Below are positions 34,990 through 64,000 of a stretch of 64,000 bases of DNA, piece after piece. A program made the position numbers and the translations under genes. Source of the DNA: Halocaridina rubra. Lineage: Eukaryota; Arthropoda; Malacostraca; Decapoda; Atyidae. The number at the start of each line of letters is the position of its first letter. Positions within the stretch are counted from its first letter, which is position 1. The notes under the pieces were generated by a model. It worked only from the letters and a program-made list of their open reading frames with translations. It was not told where the DNA came from and ran no database searches. Location of the stretch: NCBI GenBank assembly GCA_037179515.1, contig JAXCGZ010003831.1, positions 82,001 to 146,000 of the forward strand, given 5' to 3'.

Positions 34990-35155
34990 GGGTTTTACGT
35001 CATGGACTCCGTTTTCTACTAAGGTTTAGGACTTTTGGTTTGGCAAGTGTGAACGTTACCCTGAGTGAATGCCCTTTGTAACCTCAGACCGTAGCGTGCC
35101 ACAAACACTCGACCTGACTCTTAAAGTGCAAGCGTTACCACTTGGCCACGGTGGT
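34990..35155 (-). mobile_element. tRNA-derived SINE, family A
   Basis: Minus orientation. GGGTTTTACGTCATGGACTCC end, GAGTGAATGCCCTTTGTAAC centre, and a complete head whose complement has GGCCAAGTGGTAACGC as A box. Confidence 0.8.
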
Positions 35156-35210
35156 CGTATAGCTTTGGCTACTGTATATTCACTATATATTCCCTATTCT
35201 TTAAATGTTC

Positions 35211-35392
35211 CGGTTTTACGTCACGGACTCCCTTTTATACCAAGGGCTAGGACGGTTGCCTTCTTGCGAAGGACTTGTTTTGACAGATGTAATCGCTACC
35301 CTGAGTGCATGCCCTTGCTAACCTCAGACCGTGACTGGGCGCGAACCCTCGACCTGACGCCTCAAAGTCGCGGACGCTACTGCTTGAGGATT
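35211..35392 (-). mobile_element. tRNA-derived SINE, family A
   Basis: A second minus-oriented copy only 55 bases after the first. CGGTTTTACGTCACGGACTC end, GAGTGCATGCCCTTGCTAAC centre, and a head whose complement has the B-box-like GAGGGTTCGCGCCC. The open frame across both copies is incidental. Confidence 0.8.
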
Positions 35393-35619
35393 GAGGAATA
35401 GTTTCCTATTCTTTTAACAACATTTCGAATTTATATCCTATTCACGGACCAAATTGGCAAAGCAACAAATAACAATATGGTAACAACACAATAAGCACAA
35501 TAATCATTTAAATGAGCAAGAAATAAAAATTTATAAAAACAAAAACAACAATATAAACAGTAAAAACATGAAAAAAAACATAGACAAGGCAATGTTCATG
35601 TGAAGACAAAGCTGGAATA

Positions 35620-36180
35620 TGCATTTTTTTTTTAAATCAACGCTTGAAAAAGCACCTAAATAAGTCGGAACATTTTCAGACATGCCACGAAACTGGTGCC
35701 AGCAATACGCAATATTAGTTATGAGGAGAGACTAATTGAATTAGTTTAGTAGTCACCGTCCTAGCCCTTGGTTGATAAGGGAAGCCGTGACGTAAAACCG
35801 GAACTAAGGGAATTAGTTTTACCATAACTCGAAGCTAGAAAAATGAGGGGGATATGATGATGATTTTTATCCCTTCATGCTTTTCACAAAATGGACAGGT
35901 ATCGATATTTTGATACGGCTGGCTCTAGAACTAGAGGTCATAGCTTGAAACTTCGTAAGAAAACTACTTTGCAGGTATAAGGAAGCACTTTTTTGTGTAA
36001 GAACAGTTGATGATTTGAATTCACTAAGCGAGGAAATAGTTAATGCTAACTCGATTCATAATTTTAAGGACAAGTATGATAAGTATCACTGAGTATAGAA
36101 ATGGAACCGACCTCGAGACGTGGGAGTTACAAGCATAGAGCTCTTTCCCGTAAACACAATTAGGAAATTACAATTATGTA
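35620..36180 (+). mobile_element. LINE-1 3'-end copy, degraded, with nested SINE A
   Basis: Follows LINE-1 from AAGCTGGAATATGCA through CATGCCACGAAACTGGTGCC, CTCTAGAACTAGAGGTCATA and CTCTTTCCCGTAAACACAAT. Indels and stops break the frame. A SINE A piece interrupts it at about 35747-35802. Confidence 0.85.
35747..35802 (+). mobile_element. 5'-truncated SINE A nested in LINE-1 with target duplication
   Basis: Contains CACCGTCCTAGCCCTTGG and ends GCCGTGACGTAAAACC, the family 3' end. It is flanked by ACTAATTGAATTAGTTT (35731-35747) and ACTAAGGGAATTAGTTT (35803-35819), a direct repeat with three mismatches. The second flank matches the uninterrupted LINE-1 sequence. Confidence 0.8.
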
Positions 36181-36436
36181 AGTCCTATAAAAATAATAAA
36201 ACCATCACTACAGATGAACAGTTTTCAGAAGGTAACTTGAAGCCCCCACATTTAACTGTGGTTATAATTTCTTAATTAAGGTGCTTAACTTTTTCCCATA
36301 TGCACTATTTCAAAGTTGTCACACGTTACAAAAGAAAAAAACACTAATTTTTATTACAATGTTCCCGAATAAGAGACTTTCCACATGATGAGACGATGCA
36401 CTTTTTGAACGGATATTGCACGCAATTTTTTTTTCA

Positions 36437-36652
36437 GATTCTCCACCCACGGATGGGTGGAATGGGTCATGGAGGACCCATAGGGCGGTTGCCAGCCAGC
36501 ACAGGCCCAAACCCCCCACTGTGGTGCCGAGCCACAGCAGTAACCTCCCCAGTAAGCAGCTTAAACTCTCTTGCTTGGACGAGGCGCGATTCGTCAACCT
36601 CGCGAATGCGAGGCCGGCGCATTACCACTGTACTAACCAGGAGGCTGTACTC
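36437..36652 (-). mobile_element. tRNA-derived SINE, family C, longest copy
   Basis: Minus orientation. Body from GATTCTCCACCCACGGATGG through ACAGGCCCAAACCCCCCACT to a tRNA-like head; its complement reads TGGTTAGTACAGTGGTAATG, then a B-box-like GGTTGACGAATCG. A shorter copy is at 18677-18739 and a plus copy at 1893-2092. Confidence 0.8.
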
Positions 36653-37626
36653 ACAAAGTGTTCATGATATCTTGGTTAAAGTTTTTCTTGTGTTTTCTTG
36701 TTTTTTTTTTTTTTTTTTTTTAGTTGAAACAATATGTTTTATTGGGCAGTTAGAACATTCATATTGCTAAACAATCATTGAACAAGTGTTTGGGTCCATT
36801 TTCTCCTTGTGATTACAGTATTCTTTAATTTCATGATCATTGTGAAAAAATATTTTCAGATCTATTTGTGGAAAATACTTATGAAATAATTTAATCTTGT
36901 CAGACTTAAAAATTACATTTTTTTTTTTTGTAAATTACACATTCAAATTTTATACATAAATCTAGTTTGAATGGCGATGTTTCTTTGAGTGAATTGTTAT
37001 TTTCAAAGGCAAACTATATACTTTTCTTTTGGACAAATAGTTGCTGCTCATTAAGAACTAATTATTCTCATTGTAAGGAAACAAATATGGAAATGATGCC
37101 GATAATAACGATCCTGTATCTAGTGGCATACTTACTGCTTTATCATTAACATTATTGTTAACATTTTTATTACAGCATTATTATTTTCTATGAAAGCTAC
37201 ATTTAATTTAACTATATGTCTAACCCTCTTATTTATTAGTTTAATTACATGTCTACTTATAAGTTACTATTAATGTTGAATAACCATTGTACAAAATGGA
37301 AATAAATGTTTTTGTTTTTGTTTTGTTTGTTTGTTTTGTTTGATGGGAAAATAAATTATTTTGAAAATTGCGTAACTGCTTATTAAAAGTATGGGGATGG
37401 AAACCATTTGAAAAAAAAAAAAAGTTTTCAGAAACAAAATTTCTGTTTGGAAATTTCTTAAACTAGGAGATAATTTGAAGGCTCATGTAAAAAGCATTTA
37501 ATTAAACATTTATAAAGCATATCCTAAAAAAAAATTATGCCTGGCCCTGTATAGGGTTGTTTTCTATTGATAGGAATTTCAGTCGCTTGAAATTATTATT
37601 AAAACTGCATTTTCAATCTGAGATTG
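36653..37626. other. intergenic, no gene seen
   Basis: AT-rich. A tail-like (TTTTG/TTTG)n run preceded by CCATTGTACAAAATGGAAAT at 37278-37340 resembles the 3' end of SINE C without its head. Confidence 0.45.
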
Positions 37627-37669
<43 letters not shown>

Positions 37670-37681
37670 CATTATTATTAT

Positions 37682-37733
<52 letters not shown>

Positions 37734-37758
37734 TTACTATTATTATTATTATTATTAT
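37627..37758. repeat. (ATT)n/(TAA)n/(TTA)n strand-switching array
   Basis: (ATT)n to about 37682, (TAA)n to about 37730, then (TTA)n. This is the same reversal pattern as at 27545-27975. Confidence 0.95.
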
Positions 37759-37879
37759 AAACAGGTTATTTCTGGAACATTCTCGGGGGGCCATGTGAAT
37801 TTTTAGCGTAGATGACATCATATTTGGCAACTGGTCGGTCTGAGTAGAAGAAAATTTAGGTTATGGCCTCCATGACTTA

Positions 37880-37990
37880 TTCCGGAGCATGTGATTGGTT
37901 GATTGCTCCCTTGTCACGATGAAGGTGACCAATCAGAACTCAGAATAAAAACTGCGTCATTCAATGTTTTCTTCCTTATATTTTCTATTC
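37880..37990 (+). promoter_or_regulatory. candidate OSER1 promoter with paired CCAAT boxes
   Basis: ATTGG at 37894-37898 (GTGATTGGTTG) and CCAAT at 37929-37933 (GTGACCAATCAG) lie about 35 bases apart in opposite orientation. AATAAAAA and TGCGTCA follow at 37943-37959, then a pyrimidine-rich stretch. Paired CCAAT boxes of this kind are bound by NF-Y in animals. OSER1 is the nearest downstream plus-strand gene, and its ATG follows a 3' splice site, so a 5' non-coding exon upstream is expected. The link is inference. Confidence 0.35.
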
Positions 37991-37999
37991 TACGCTTTT

Positions 38000-38639
38000 G
38001 AACTAGATTTTTTTTAAGAGAGATTTTGTGTATTTATGTTTTTGTTGAAGAACTTTATATATTGCGTTGCATATATTATATCTATGATTATATAGTGATA
38101 TATATTAAACTATTACTTGAAATTTATCGTAAATTACTTTTGAATTAGCTCGAATTACCGATGCACACAAAATACTAAAATACAAATAAATACTAATTTT
38201 GATACTGTACATGACTACATTTTTAATTGAAAAAAAGTTTTTTAAAAATACGAAAGTGTCTAAATATGTAATTTTCAAAAGTTCAAATTAGATAAATAGA
38301 TAAAATTCAATTGTTTTAAAAATTTGAGAACCATTACTGAATGTTTCATCACCTCTAATTCCACGAGGTAGAAATGAGTGAAAGTCTGATGTTCTGAGCC
38401 AAGTGTTTACAATGGTCATATTTACCTAACCCAGGGTTAGTTTCCGAGGGTTAACCTTTTCCTATGAAGTTCAAATGAAGTTTGAAGGTTAATGAAGCTA
38501 AAGTTATTGTAAAAATAACAATTTAAGTGTGAGGAAGTAATTACGAAAGGGTGAATTAAGTGTTAATATGTGTTACTTTTGTGTCTTGCTTCCTGATAGC
38601 AACGTATCAGGAAGGAAGTGGTCATTTTAACAGTCAATT
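38000..38639. other. likely 5' non-coding exon/intron region of OSER1
   Basis: No coding frame. The exact first exon and donor cannot be fixed by eye. Confidence 0.3.
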
Positions 38640-39450
38640 TCTTTCATGTCTGGTGAAGAAATATGCGGATATTTGCCAGTTTTGCAATAAGTAGCAATTA
38701 ATTGATAGTAATTATCCTGTAAATTGAACGTAATTTATTGTGCATTGTTCTGTTTACATTCTTGCCTTTCATATCTGGTGAAGAAATATGCTAATATTCA
38801 CCAGTTTTGCAGTAATTAAGTACCAATTAACTGATAGTTTGGTAGAAATTATCCTGTTAAATTAACCTACTTTATTGTGCGTTTTACTTTCTTGTCTTTC
38901 ATGTCTGGTGAAGAAATATGCTAGTCGCCAGTTTTGCATTAATTAAGTAGTAATTAACAAATAATTTGATCGTAATAATCCTGTAGAGTTAACCTAATGT
39001 ATAATACGTTGTTATTTTACGTTGTCTTTCATGTCTGGTGAAGAAATATGCGGATATGCTACAGTTTTGCTTTAATTAAGCAGTAATTAAATAATAACTT
39101 GATCGTAAATATCCTGTAGAGTTAGCCTAATTTATTGTACGTTGTTTTTCATGTCTGGTGAAGAAATATGCTAATATTCACCAATTTTGCATTAAGTAGT
39201 AATTAACTAATAATTGGATAGAAATATTCCTGTAGAATTAACCTAATCCATAGTACGTTGTTATTTTTACGTTGTCTTTCATGTCTGGTGAAGAAGTATG
39301 CTAATATTCGCCAGTTTTGCATTAAGTAGTAATTAACTAATAATTGGATCGCAATTATTTTTACATTGCCTTTCATGTCTGGTCAAGAAATATGCTAATA
39401 TTCACCAGTTTTCCATTAATGAACTCACAATTAACTGGTAATTTGGTCTC
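38640..39450. repeat. about 125-bp minisatellite, seven units, upstream of OSER1
   Basis: Each unit opens with CTTTCATGTCTGGTGAAGAA, then ATATGCTAATATTCGCCAG, TTTTGCATTAATTAAGTAG and an ATCCTGTAGAATTAACC stretch. Units start near 38642, 38767, 38897, 39025, 39146, 39275 and 39368. They vary by small indels, and the last is shortened. Confidence 0.9.
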
Positions 39451-39499
39451 TGAATATCCTTTGTACCTGACTTTGATATTTTTTTTTATTTTTTTTATT

Positions 39500-40212
39500 T
39501 TTTTGTAATATCAGGGGGTAAATTTTTACAATTAGACGTGATTTAGTTTGGAGGTGGAAATGGTTAAGATTCATTATTACACCCTTTGTAGCTTTGGATT
39601 AAACTATTTTGGCTTGTTATCTACATGGGAAAATATCGACACTGTAGATATTAGGTTTGGTTATAGATAACAATATAAAGTGTAAATCGCATACCAAAGT
39701 AGATTCATAACACATAGATAACAAGCCAAAGTAGCACCACTATATATTTGGATGTGTTTTGAATTGATCTGGTGATTGTTTTTGTCGGAAATCACATTTT
39801 GTGTGTGATATGGCCAATATTTGTGGTCAGTAGTAGGTCCTTGAATAACCTTACCTAACTAATCTGACCTAACCCAACCTAATCTAGCCCACATCTAACC
39901 TAACACAAACGTGAAACCTTTTTTATTTGAGCTTGTATTTTGGTTTGAATCAGTCTCTTCTCTTATAAGGGGGATTATTGCTCTTGTATATAGATAGATA
40001 TATATACTTATCCTAATAGGGTAAATTTGGATATGCATTACATTTCAGGAAGTTGTGGTAACGCTGATTTCTCGTATAAGCTATGGAAGTGGTGCATAAA
40101 ACGAATCTCATTCTTGAAAATTATATTTTACCTTTGGCTTTTTAATGTCCTTTGTATGAATGGGATCATGTGATCCGTCAGAAAATACATGCTAACCTTA
40201 AAAAAAAATAAT

Positions 40213-40277
<65 letters not shown>

Positions 40278-40920
40278 ACGTCAATATTTTCAATGATTGT
40301 GGATGATTTGAATGAATATGACCTTGGAAACTGGTAAATGACTATTTTTTAGGTTAGGTTAGTATATGTTTTCCGACGGTTATCAAGGTGATATTAATTC
40401 AAAACATATAAAAAACCATAGATTAAATATTATTTTCAACTTCAAATTGAGACAGGCGCTTTTGTAAAAAAAAAAAAAAAAAATCCGGGCTTTATTCCAC
40501 TCAAACAACTCAGAAATTAGGTTGTAATTGTATAATGGCTCTAATTGTTCTGGCTATTTTTTATTGCTATATGTTTACTTTCACACCCCTAATGACAGAT
40601 ATGTTATATTAAGTCAAGGTTAGGTTTGTTTACCTCAAATAAAAGTAAAGTTTATAACTGACATTTTTTTTTTCAAAGGTTAAGATTCGTTTAATGCGCC
40701 CTTTCTATTTTTGGACTAAACTATTATTTTTTGATAGGTTTTGATATCCTTTGAATTAATCTGATTATTGTTTTTTTGGATATAACTATTTTTTATGTTA
40801 GGGCCTAGACTGATGACTTAGATTTCAAGCCTTACGTACCTTTAGAGGGTAAATTTGGGTTTTTGTACAGCAATGAGGTACATATCAGGAAGTGGTGGTA
40901 ACCCTGATTTCTCGGGTAAG
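39500..40920. repeat. duplicated block of group T repeats upstream of OSER1
   Basis: Phrases at 39590-39790 (TGGATTAAACTATTTTGG, GTTTTGAATTGATCTGGTGA) return at 40700-40770 (TGGACTAAACTATTATTTTT, CTTTGAATTAATCTGATTAT). GGTAAATTTGGATATG...GGTAACGCTGATTTCTCG at 40020-40075 returns at 40850-40915. An (AT)n array fills 40218-40274, and a TTAGG block with TTTTCCGACGGTTATCAAGG lies at 40290-40490. It is probably an old tandem duplication of a dispersed element. Confidence 0.6.
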
Positions 40921-41086
40921 AATCAATGAGATTTAAATGAACATTGGGTTTGTTATCTTTTGCTTTACAATGGTTGTAGCCATTCTACTCCCACTGGTGA
41001 GAAAATGCACAAAGATGAATGAAAAGTCAGATGATTATTTGTAGAGATATTAGGCTTTGCAAATATATTTATTATAAGGTTCATAA

Positions 41087-42154
<1,068 letters not shown>

Positions 42155-43780
42155 AAGACGGTTCTGGATTAGCGTTTCCTGAGTTGCTACCGTAATGACC
42201 ACAGCAACAGTAAATGAATTTAAGAAATAAATAATCGTTAGATTTGGGAGAGGAATATCAAGCTATTTCCACCCCAAAACTAAATTTACTCAACACTTTG
42301 ATTTCTATAAAATCATGTCTCCATCAAGTAAAATATCATTGTACATTACTGTAAACAGCTAGCCATATTTCACTACAGAAAGATATGTGATGATAGTTTT
42401 GGCATTGTACAGTTGGATATTGTGAAAAATTACTAAAATTTTTGCCTTTGGGCCTATACAACTGACTGCCATAAGTCATTAACAACTTTTCATTGTTTTT
42501 TTTTTAGTTCATTCTGCATTATTAATTTTCAATATATATCTTAGGAGAATGTCATTACATAACTTTTTATACTACTGTTGAACTACAGATTATTTTATCA
42601 GTACAGGTCCTCTCCACAAGGTTACTCTGGGCAAAGTTGAAATGCACAATCCTCAAGATATATTATTTATACTGGTTCTTCTTGTTAGTTTGTATGATGG
42701 AATTATGGTGTGAATACCTTCATCTATATAGGTGTACTTTTCTAGCTATTGAAAACTTGTTTTGCTGTGTTATATTTCGAAAAATTTGGATACTTTTAGC
42801 AGCAAAGCTAGATCAAAATATAGAGAGATGTTTTTATATGTGGTTCCCTCCCATAAATAGTGGACTACCATTTTGGAAATATTCTGTTGACAAAACATAA
42901 TATTTGATGAATCTGGAACATCTCACAAAGGAATAGATTAGTATAAATGGAAATATTTGCAGATTTCATCTTATTTCTCTTGATTACTTTATATTTGAAA
43001 CCATCATAACAGATCCTGCTTAAAAATATCTCCAGATGTTTGCTAGTTACTTTCGTTTTTGTTATATACAGCGCATATTCAATTCATAATTATATATATA
43101 CACTCACACGAGTTTCATTTGTCTTCTCATTTTAACCGTATTTTGGATTGCTGCCTTTGTATTTGCAATCACCGTTCTGAGTTATCTATTTACGATTTGG
43201 CTTTAGTTGCTCTTTGAGATTTTGTGTCTATATATAAATAATTGCTTTATTTTGTATTTGCGGCAAGGAAGGTTATATTCTATTTATTTACTCAAATCTC
43301 ATCCATTGGGAATCCCTCTAATATGAAGATTCAGTGTCAGTCCTGCCCACCCAGTTGCACTGTTGTTCTTTTGTAGGAAATAAAGTTAATGACTCGTAAA
43401 GGTCATATCGCATGTTTAAGAATAATCACTATAACAAAATAATTATGCCTTTTATTGCGAGAAAATCGAAAGGATAAAGGAAACGGCCTTGCTTATCTGT
43501 TATCAGAAGCGTGTTATCTATGTTTATATAATTATTTTCTCTTGTATATATGTTACACTTCTTACAGGACTTTTTTCTCTGGTTTCTTCCATAATAAAAG
43601 ATAAAGCCATTGATTATAGAGTACTTTTATAATGCTTCGTAACCATAACTTGATGGTAGTAATAATTGCTTAGTATACAGGAAGACACTTATGATTTATA
43701 ATATTTTTTACTAAGCACTGGGAGATTTCTTGATGAAAGATAAAGATATTTGTAGCATAATCAGAGAATTTGCCTGTGTG
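42155..43780 (+). other. OSER1 3'UTR and intergenic
   Basis: No gene is recognised. AATAAA hexamers at 42226 and 43379 are candidate polyadenylation signals, and short open frames here have no recognisable family. Confidence 0.5.
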
Positions 43781-43783
43781 TTT

Positions 43784-44738
<955 letters not shown>

Positions 44739-44924
44739 GAAATAGAGAATGATGTAATTAGATTTCAGACTTGTATAGCACCCTCCAAAAGAGCTGGAAC
44801 CTAGGTGAAATAATGCTTTCCTGGATAGGGATTCCAGCATCTTACAATCCAGGAACATTATACGTAATTGAAAGGAAATAGTACAAAATTACTCTGAAAC
44901 TATTATTAATGTCAAATTGCTCAC

Positions 44925-61108
<16,184 letters not shown>

Positions 61109-61236
61109 TACCAGGCTTGTCAGTTTTCTTAAATATATTTTCAAGGTCTTCAGAAACAATCACAAAGAGTACAATAGTTTCTAGATTCAGTTTTCTGTTT
61201 TTGTTCGTTGCTAACACTACTTGTTGCTGTCTGTGG

Positions 61237-61447
<211 letters not shown>

Positions 61448-61593
61448 TTCCAGGAAAGACATCTCAATGGCAGACTATAAAGGTTAGTAACAGAGTTAAC
61501 AGTAGGTAGGTTATTGACACCAATCTATCTGTCTGTCTATCTGTCTCTTTTTATCCATCTGTCTATTTATTTCTCTCTCTCTCTATCTGTATT

Positions 61594-61728
<135 letters not shown>

Positions 61729-61982
61729 GAGAACATTTATCACTCTTGCTCTTACAAGTCATTTTCATATTTACTCTTCTTAAATTATAAATGGAGGAAA
61801 TGAGTAACAAATAGATAAGTAGATAGATAGACAATAAATAAATAAATAAATAAATACAGATACCCAATTGCATAGGTGTTGTCTAGGCATAATTTATCTT
61901 AAATAAAAACTGAAGTGTTTTTGATAGTTTTACATCTTGATATGAAAAGATACTCTACTGATAAAGCTTTCAGGGGTATTGT

Positions 61983-62036
61983 ACATACATACATACATAC
62001 ATACATACATACATACATACATACATACATACATAC
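61983..62036. repeat. (CATA)n microsatellite abutting LINE-1
   Basis: Thirteen or so CATA units end exactly where a truncated LINE-1 starts. Confidence 0.95.
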
Positions 62037-62466
62037 GAAACTGGTGCCAGAAATACGCAATCTCAGTTATGATGAGAGGCTGAGGGAATTAAACTTGCCA
62101 TCACTCGAAGCTAGAAGAGTGAGGGGGGATATGGTGACAGTCTTTAAATTCCTTCATGGTTATGATAGAGTGGATAGGGATCGATATTTTGATATGGCTG
62201 GCTCTAGAACTAGAGGTCATAGTTTGAAGCTTCGTAAGAAAACTTCTTTGCAGGATGTAAGGAAATACTTTTTCAGTGTAAGAGTAGTTGATAATTGGAA
62301 TTAGCTAAGCGAGGAGGTAGTTAATGCTATCTCAATCCATAGGTTTAAGGAGAGGTATGATAAGTATCACTACGTCTAAAATGGAACCTATCAGGAGACG
62401 GGAAGATACGAGCTTTGGGCTCTTTCCCATAAACACAATTAGGTAATCACAATTAGGTAATCACAT
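62036..62466 (+). mobile_element. LINE-1 3'-end copy
   Basis: It starts mid-gene at ACGAAACTGGTGCCAGAAAT (residues TKLVPEI), directly after (CATA)n. It stays open through LSYDERLREL, FKFLHGYDRVDRDRYFDMAG and HSLKLRKKTS to VVDNWN, and then meets a TAG where the better copy has W. It ends with two CACAATTAGGTAAT units. Confidence 0.9.
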
Positions 62467-64000
62467 AGTAAAAGAAGAGAGGCAGAGAGGGACTATAAAA
62501 GGGATATCACTAGAAAGGCTAAAGAAAATCCCAAGCTTTTCCACAGCTTTATCAGAGGAAAACTGAAGGTAAAAGAACAGGTTTTAAGGCTTAAGAGAGC
62601 GGATGGAAGCATCACTGAGACGGATGAAGAGATCCGCGAAGAATTGAACAAAGAGTTCAGTCAATATTTAAAGTAGAAAATACTCCACCTCCCAGATTGC
62701 AGAGATAGGAGCTCATGCACCGGTATTAGAGAACATCAACTTTTCACCCACAGAGGTATGCAAATTGCTGATGGAGTTAGATACCCATAAAGCTACAGGT
62801 CCTGATGATACATCCCCTTGTGTACTTAAGAACTGCGCTAAATCAATATCAGTGGCACTTTGTATCAAATTTGAAAAGTCACTGGAATCAGGGGGGATTT
62901 CAAGATGCTGGAAAAAGCGAACATGGTACTTCTCTTCAAGAAGGGAAGGAGGGATACAGCTCTAAATAATAGACCCGTTTCCTTGACCAGCATAGCTTGC
63001 AAAGTTATGGAGAAACTACTAAGGAAACATATCTCTCTTCACTTGAAATCCTTCAACTTTTTGTCAGTGAGACAACATGGCTTCAGAGAAGGTAGATGAA
63101 CAGTAATAAACTTATTAGAATTTTATGATGAGGTAAGCCGAATCTTACAGGAAAGAGAGGGCTGGGCAGATTGCATATTCCTAGACTTCCAGAAAGCATT
63201 TGACACGGGCCCACATGGGAAACTTATTAAGAAGCTGCAAGCAATTTCGAGAATAGGTGGAAATGTCTTTGAATGGATAAAAACTTACTTAGAAGGAAGG
63301 GAACAGAGGGTTAGAGTAAGACACTCAGTGTCTGAATGGAGAAGAGTTAGTAGTGGAGTTCCACAGGGTTCAGTTTTAGGGCCACTTTTGTTCCTTGTAT
63401 ATGTAAATGACCTACCAGAGTCTGTAAATTCATTCATGAATATGTTTGCAGATGATGCAAAGATTGTGAAGAAAGTAAAAAACGAGAACAATGGTAGAGA
63501 ACTTCAGGAGGATCTAAATAATCTGCATGAGTGGTCAGAAAAGTGGCTAATGAAATTCAATACTTCAAAATGTAAGGTAATGAGAATGGGTACAAGTGCA
63601 AGAAGGCCCAAGCTTGACTACTCGGTGGCTGGAGTACAACTTCAAGAGCAGAAAATGAGAGAGATCTAGGAGTAAACATACTGGCAGATTTGTCTCCAGA
63701 AATACATATAAATGGCATAGTAAGGGCAGCATATGCATTCTTATCAAATGTAAGGGTAGCCTTCAGGCACATGGACAAGGAAATGTTCAGAAATATTTAT
63801 GTAACCTATGTGAGGCCAAAACTCGAATATGCAGCCCCCTTTTGGAATCCGCACATGAAAAAGCACATAGCTAAGCTTGAAAAAGTTCAAAGACATGCCA
63901 CGAAACTGGTGCCAGAAATACGCAGTCTCAGTTATGATGAGAGGCTGAGGGAATTAGACTTACCATCATTCGAAGCTAGAAGAGTGAGGGGGGATATGGT
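62467..64000 (+). pseudogene. LINE-1 copy, 5'-truncated, runs off the window
   Basis: It begins inside the region between endonuclease and RT (AGTAAAAGAAGAGAGGCAGA), immediately after the end of the previous copy. It covers KATGPDD, LFKKGRRDTALNNRP, SSGVPQGSVLGPL and MFADDAKI, and continues to the window end in the C-terminal region. Defects include a deletion near 62660-62690, frameshifts near 62890-62940, a TGA after HGFREGR near 63098, and an indel near 63650. It is non-functional but close in sequence to the better copy. Confidence 0.9.

Noticed and set aside
35069..35401. 110-codon plus-strand frame
   Set aside because: It runs across two adjacent SINE A copies and has no protein family resemblance.
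36396..36770. 124-codon plus-strand frame
   Set aside because: It lies on the reverse of SINE C, followed by a poly-T derived Phe run.

Overview
The window is eukaryotic nuclear DNA. It is AT-rich, has canonical GT-AG introns, and carries roughly 4 kb of (AT)n, (ATT)n, (CT)n and (GA)n microsatellite plus many tRNA-derived SINEs, LINEs and MITEs. The spliced proteins look arthropod, TTAGG/CCTAA (arthropod-telomere-like) words recur, and the microsatellite load is typical of decapod crustaceans. A decapod is therefore the best guess, but this is inference.

Four protein-coding genes can be assembled. (1) Rheb, a small GTPase and activator of TORC1: minus strand, 585-9363, five exons, complete at 182 aa, ending in a CSIS prenylation box. 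(2) An MFS sugar porter of the Tret1 (facilitated trehalose transporter) type: minus strand, 14189-21813, seven exons, 12-TM family; its first exon is uncertain. (3) OSER1 (oxidative stress-responsive serine-rich protein 1): plus strand, one coding exon at 41108-42154, with the diagnostic conserved C-terminus. (4) UTP14, a subunit of the SSU processome in rRNA maturation: minus strand, 44925-60611, twelve exons, 1028 aa, with an unusually large lysine-rich central exon. OSER1 and UTP14 converge tail to tail. The four genes do not form an operon. They are ordinary nuclear genes spread among repeats, although Rheb/TORC1, sugar import, the stress factor OSER1 and ribosome biogenesis are all growth and nutrient related.

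Mobile DNA dominates the rest. LINE-1 here means a CR1-like non-LTR element. Its best copy (22827-25755, minus) has an intact reverse transcriptase and a single homopolymer frameshift in the endonuclease. Truncated copies lie at 10802-12222, 18630-19590, 27980-28287, 35620-36180, 62036-62466 and 62467 to the window end. LINE-2 is a second non-LTR family, present as RT fragments and many 3' scraps. Four tRNA-like SINE groups (A-D), a hAT MITE with 8-bp target duplication, two palindromic MITEs flanked by TTA, a mariner-like MITE, other long palindromes and a pogo/Tigger transposase fragment are also present.

Several minisatellites sit inside introns or gene flanks: 118 bp x4 in Rheb, about 62 bp in the transporter, 30 bp in UTP14, about 125 bp x7 upstream of OSER1, and an 80-bp array derived from a SINE end. 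No prokaryotic features, CRISPR arrays, rRNA or functional tRNA genes were seen. I found no convincing new multi-gene system; the novel material is in the mobile elements and their link to microsatellites.
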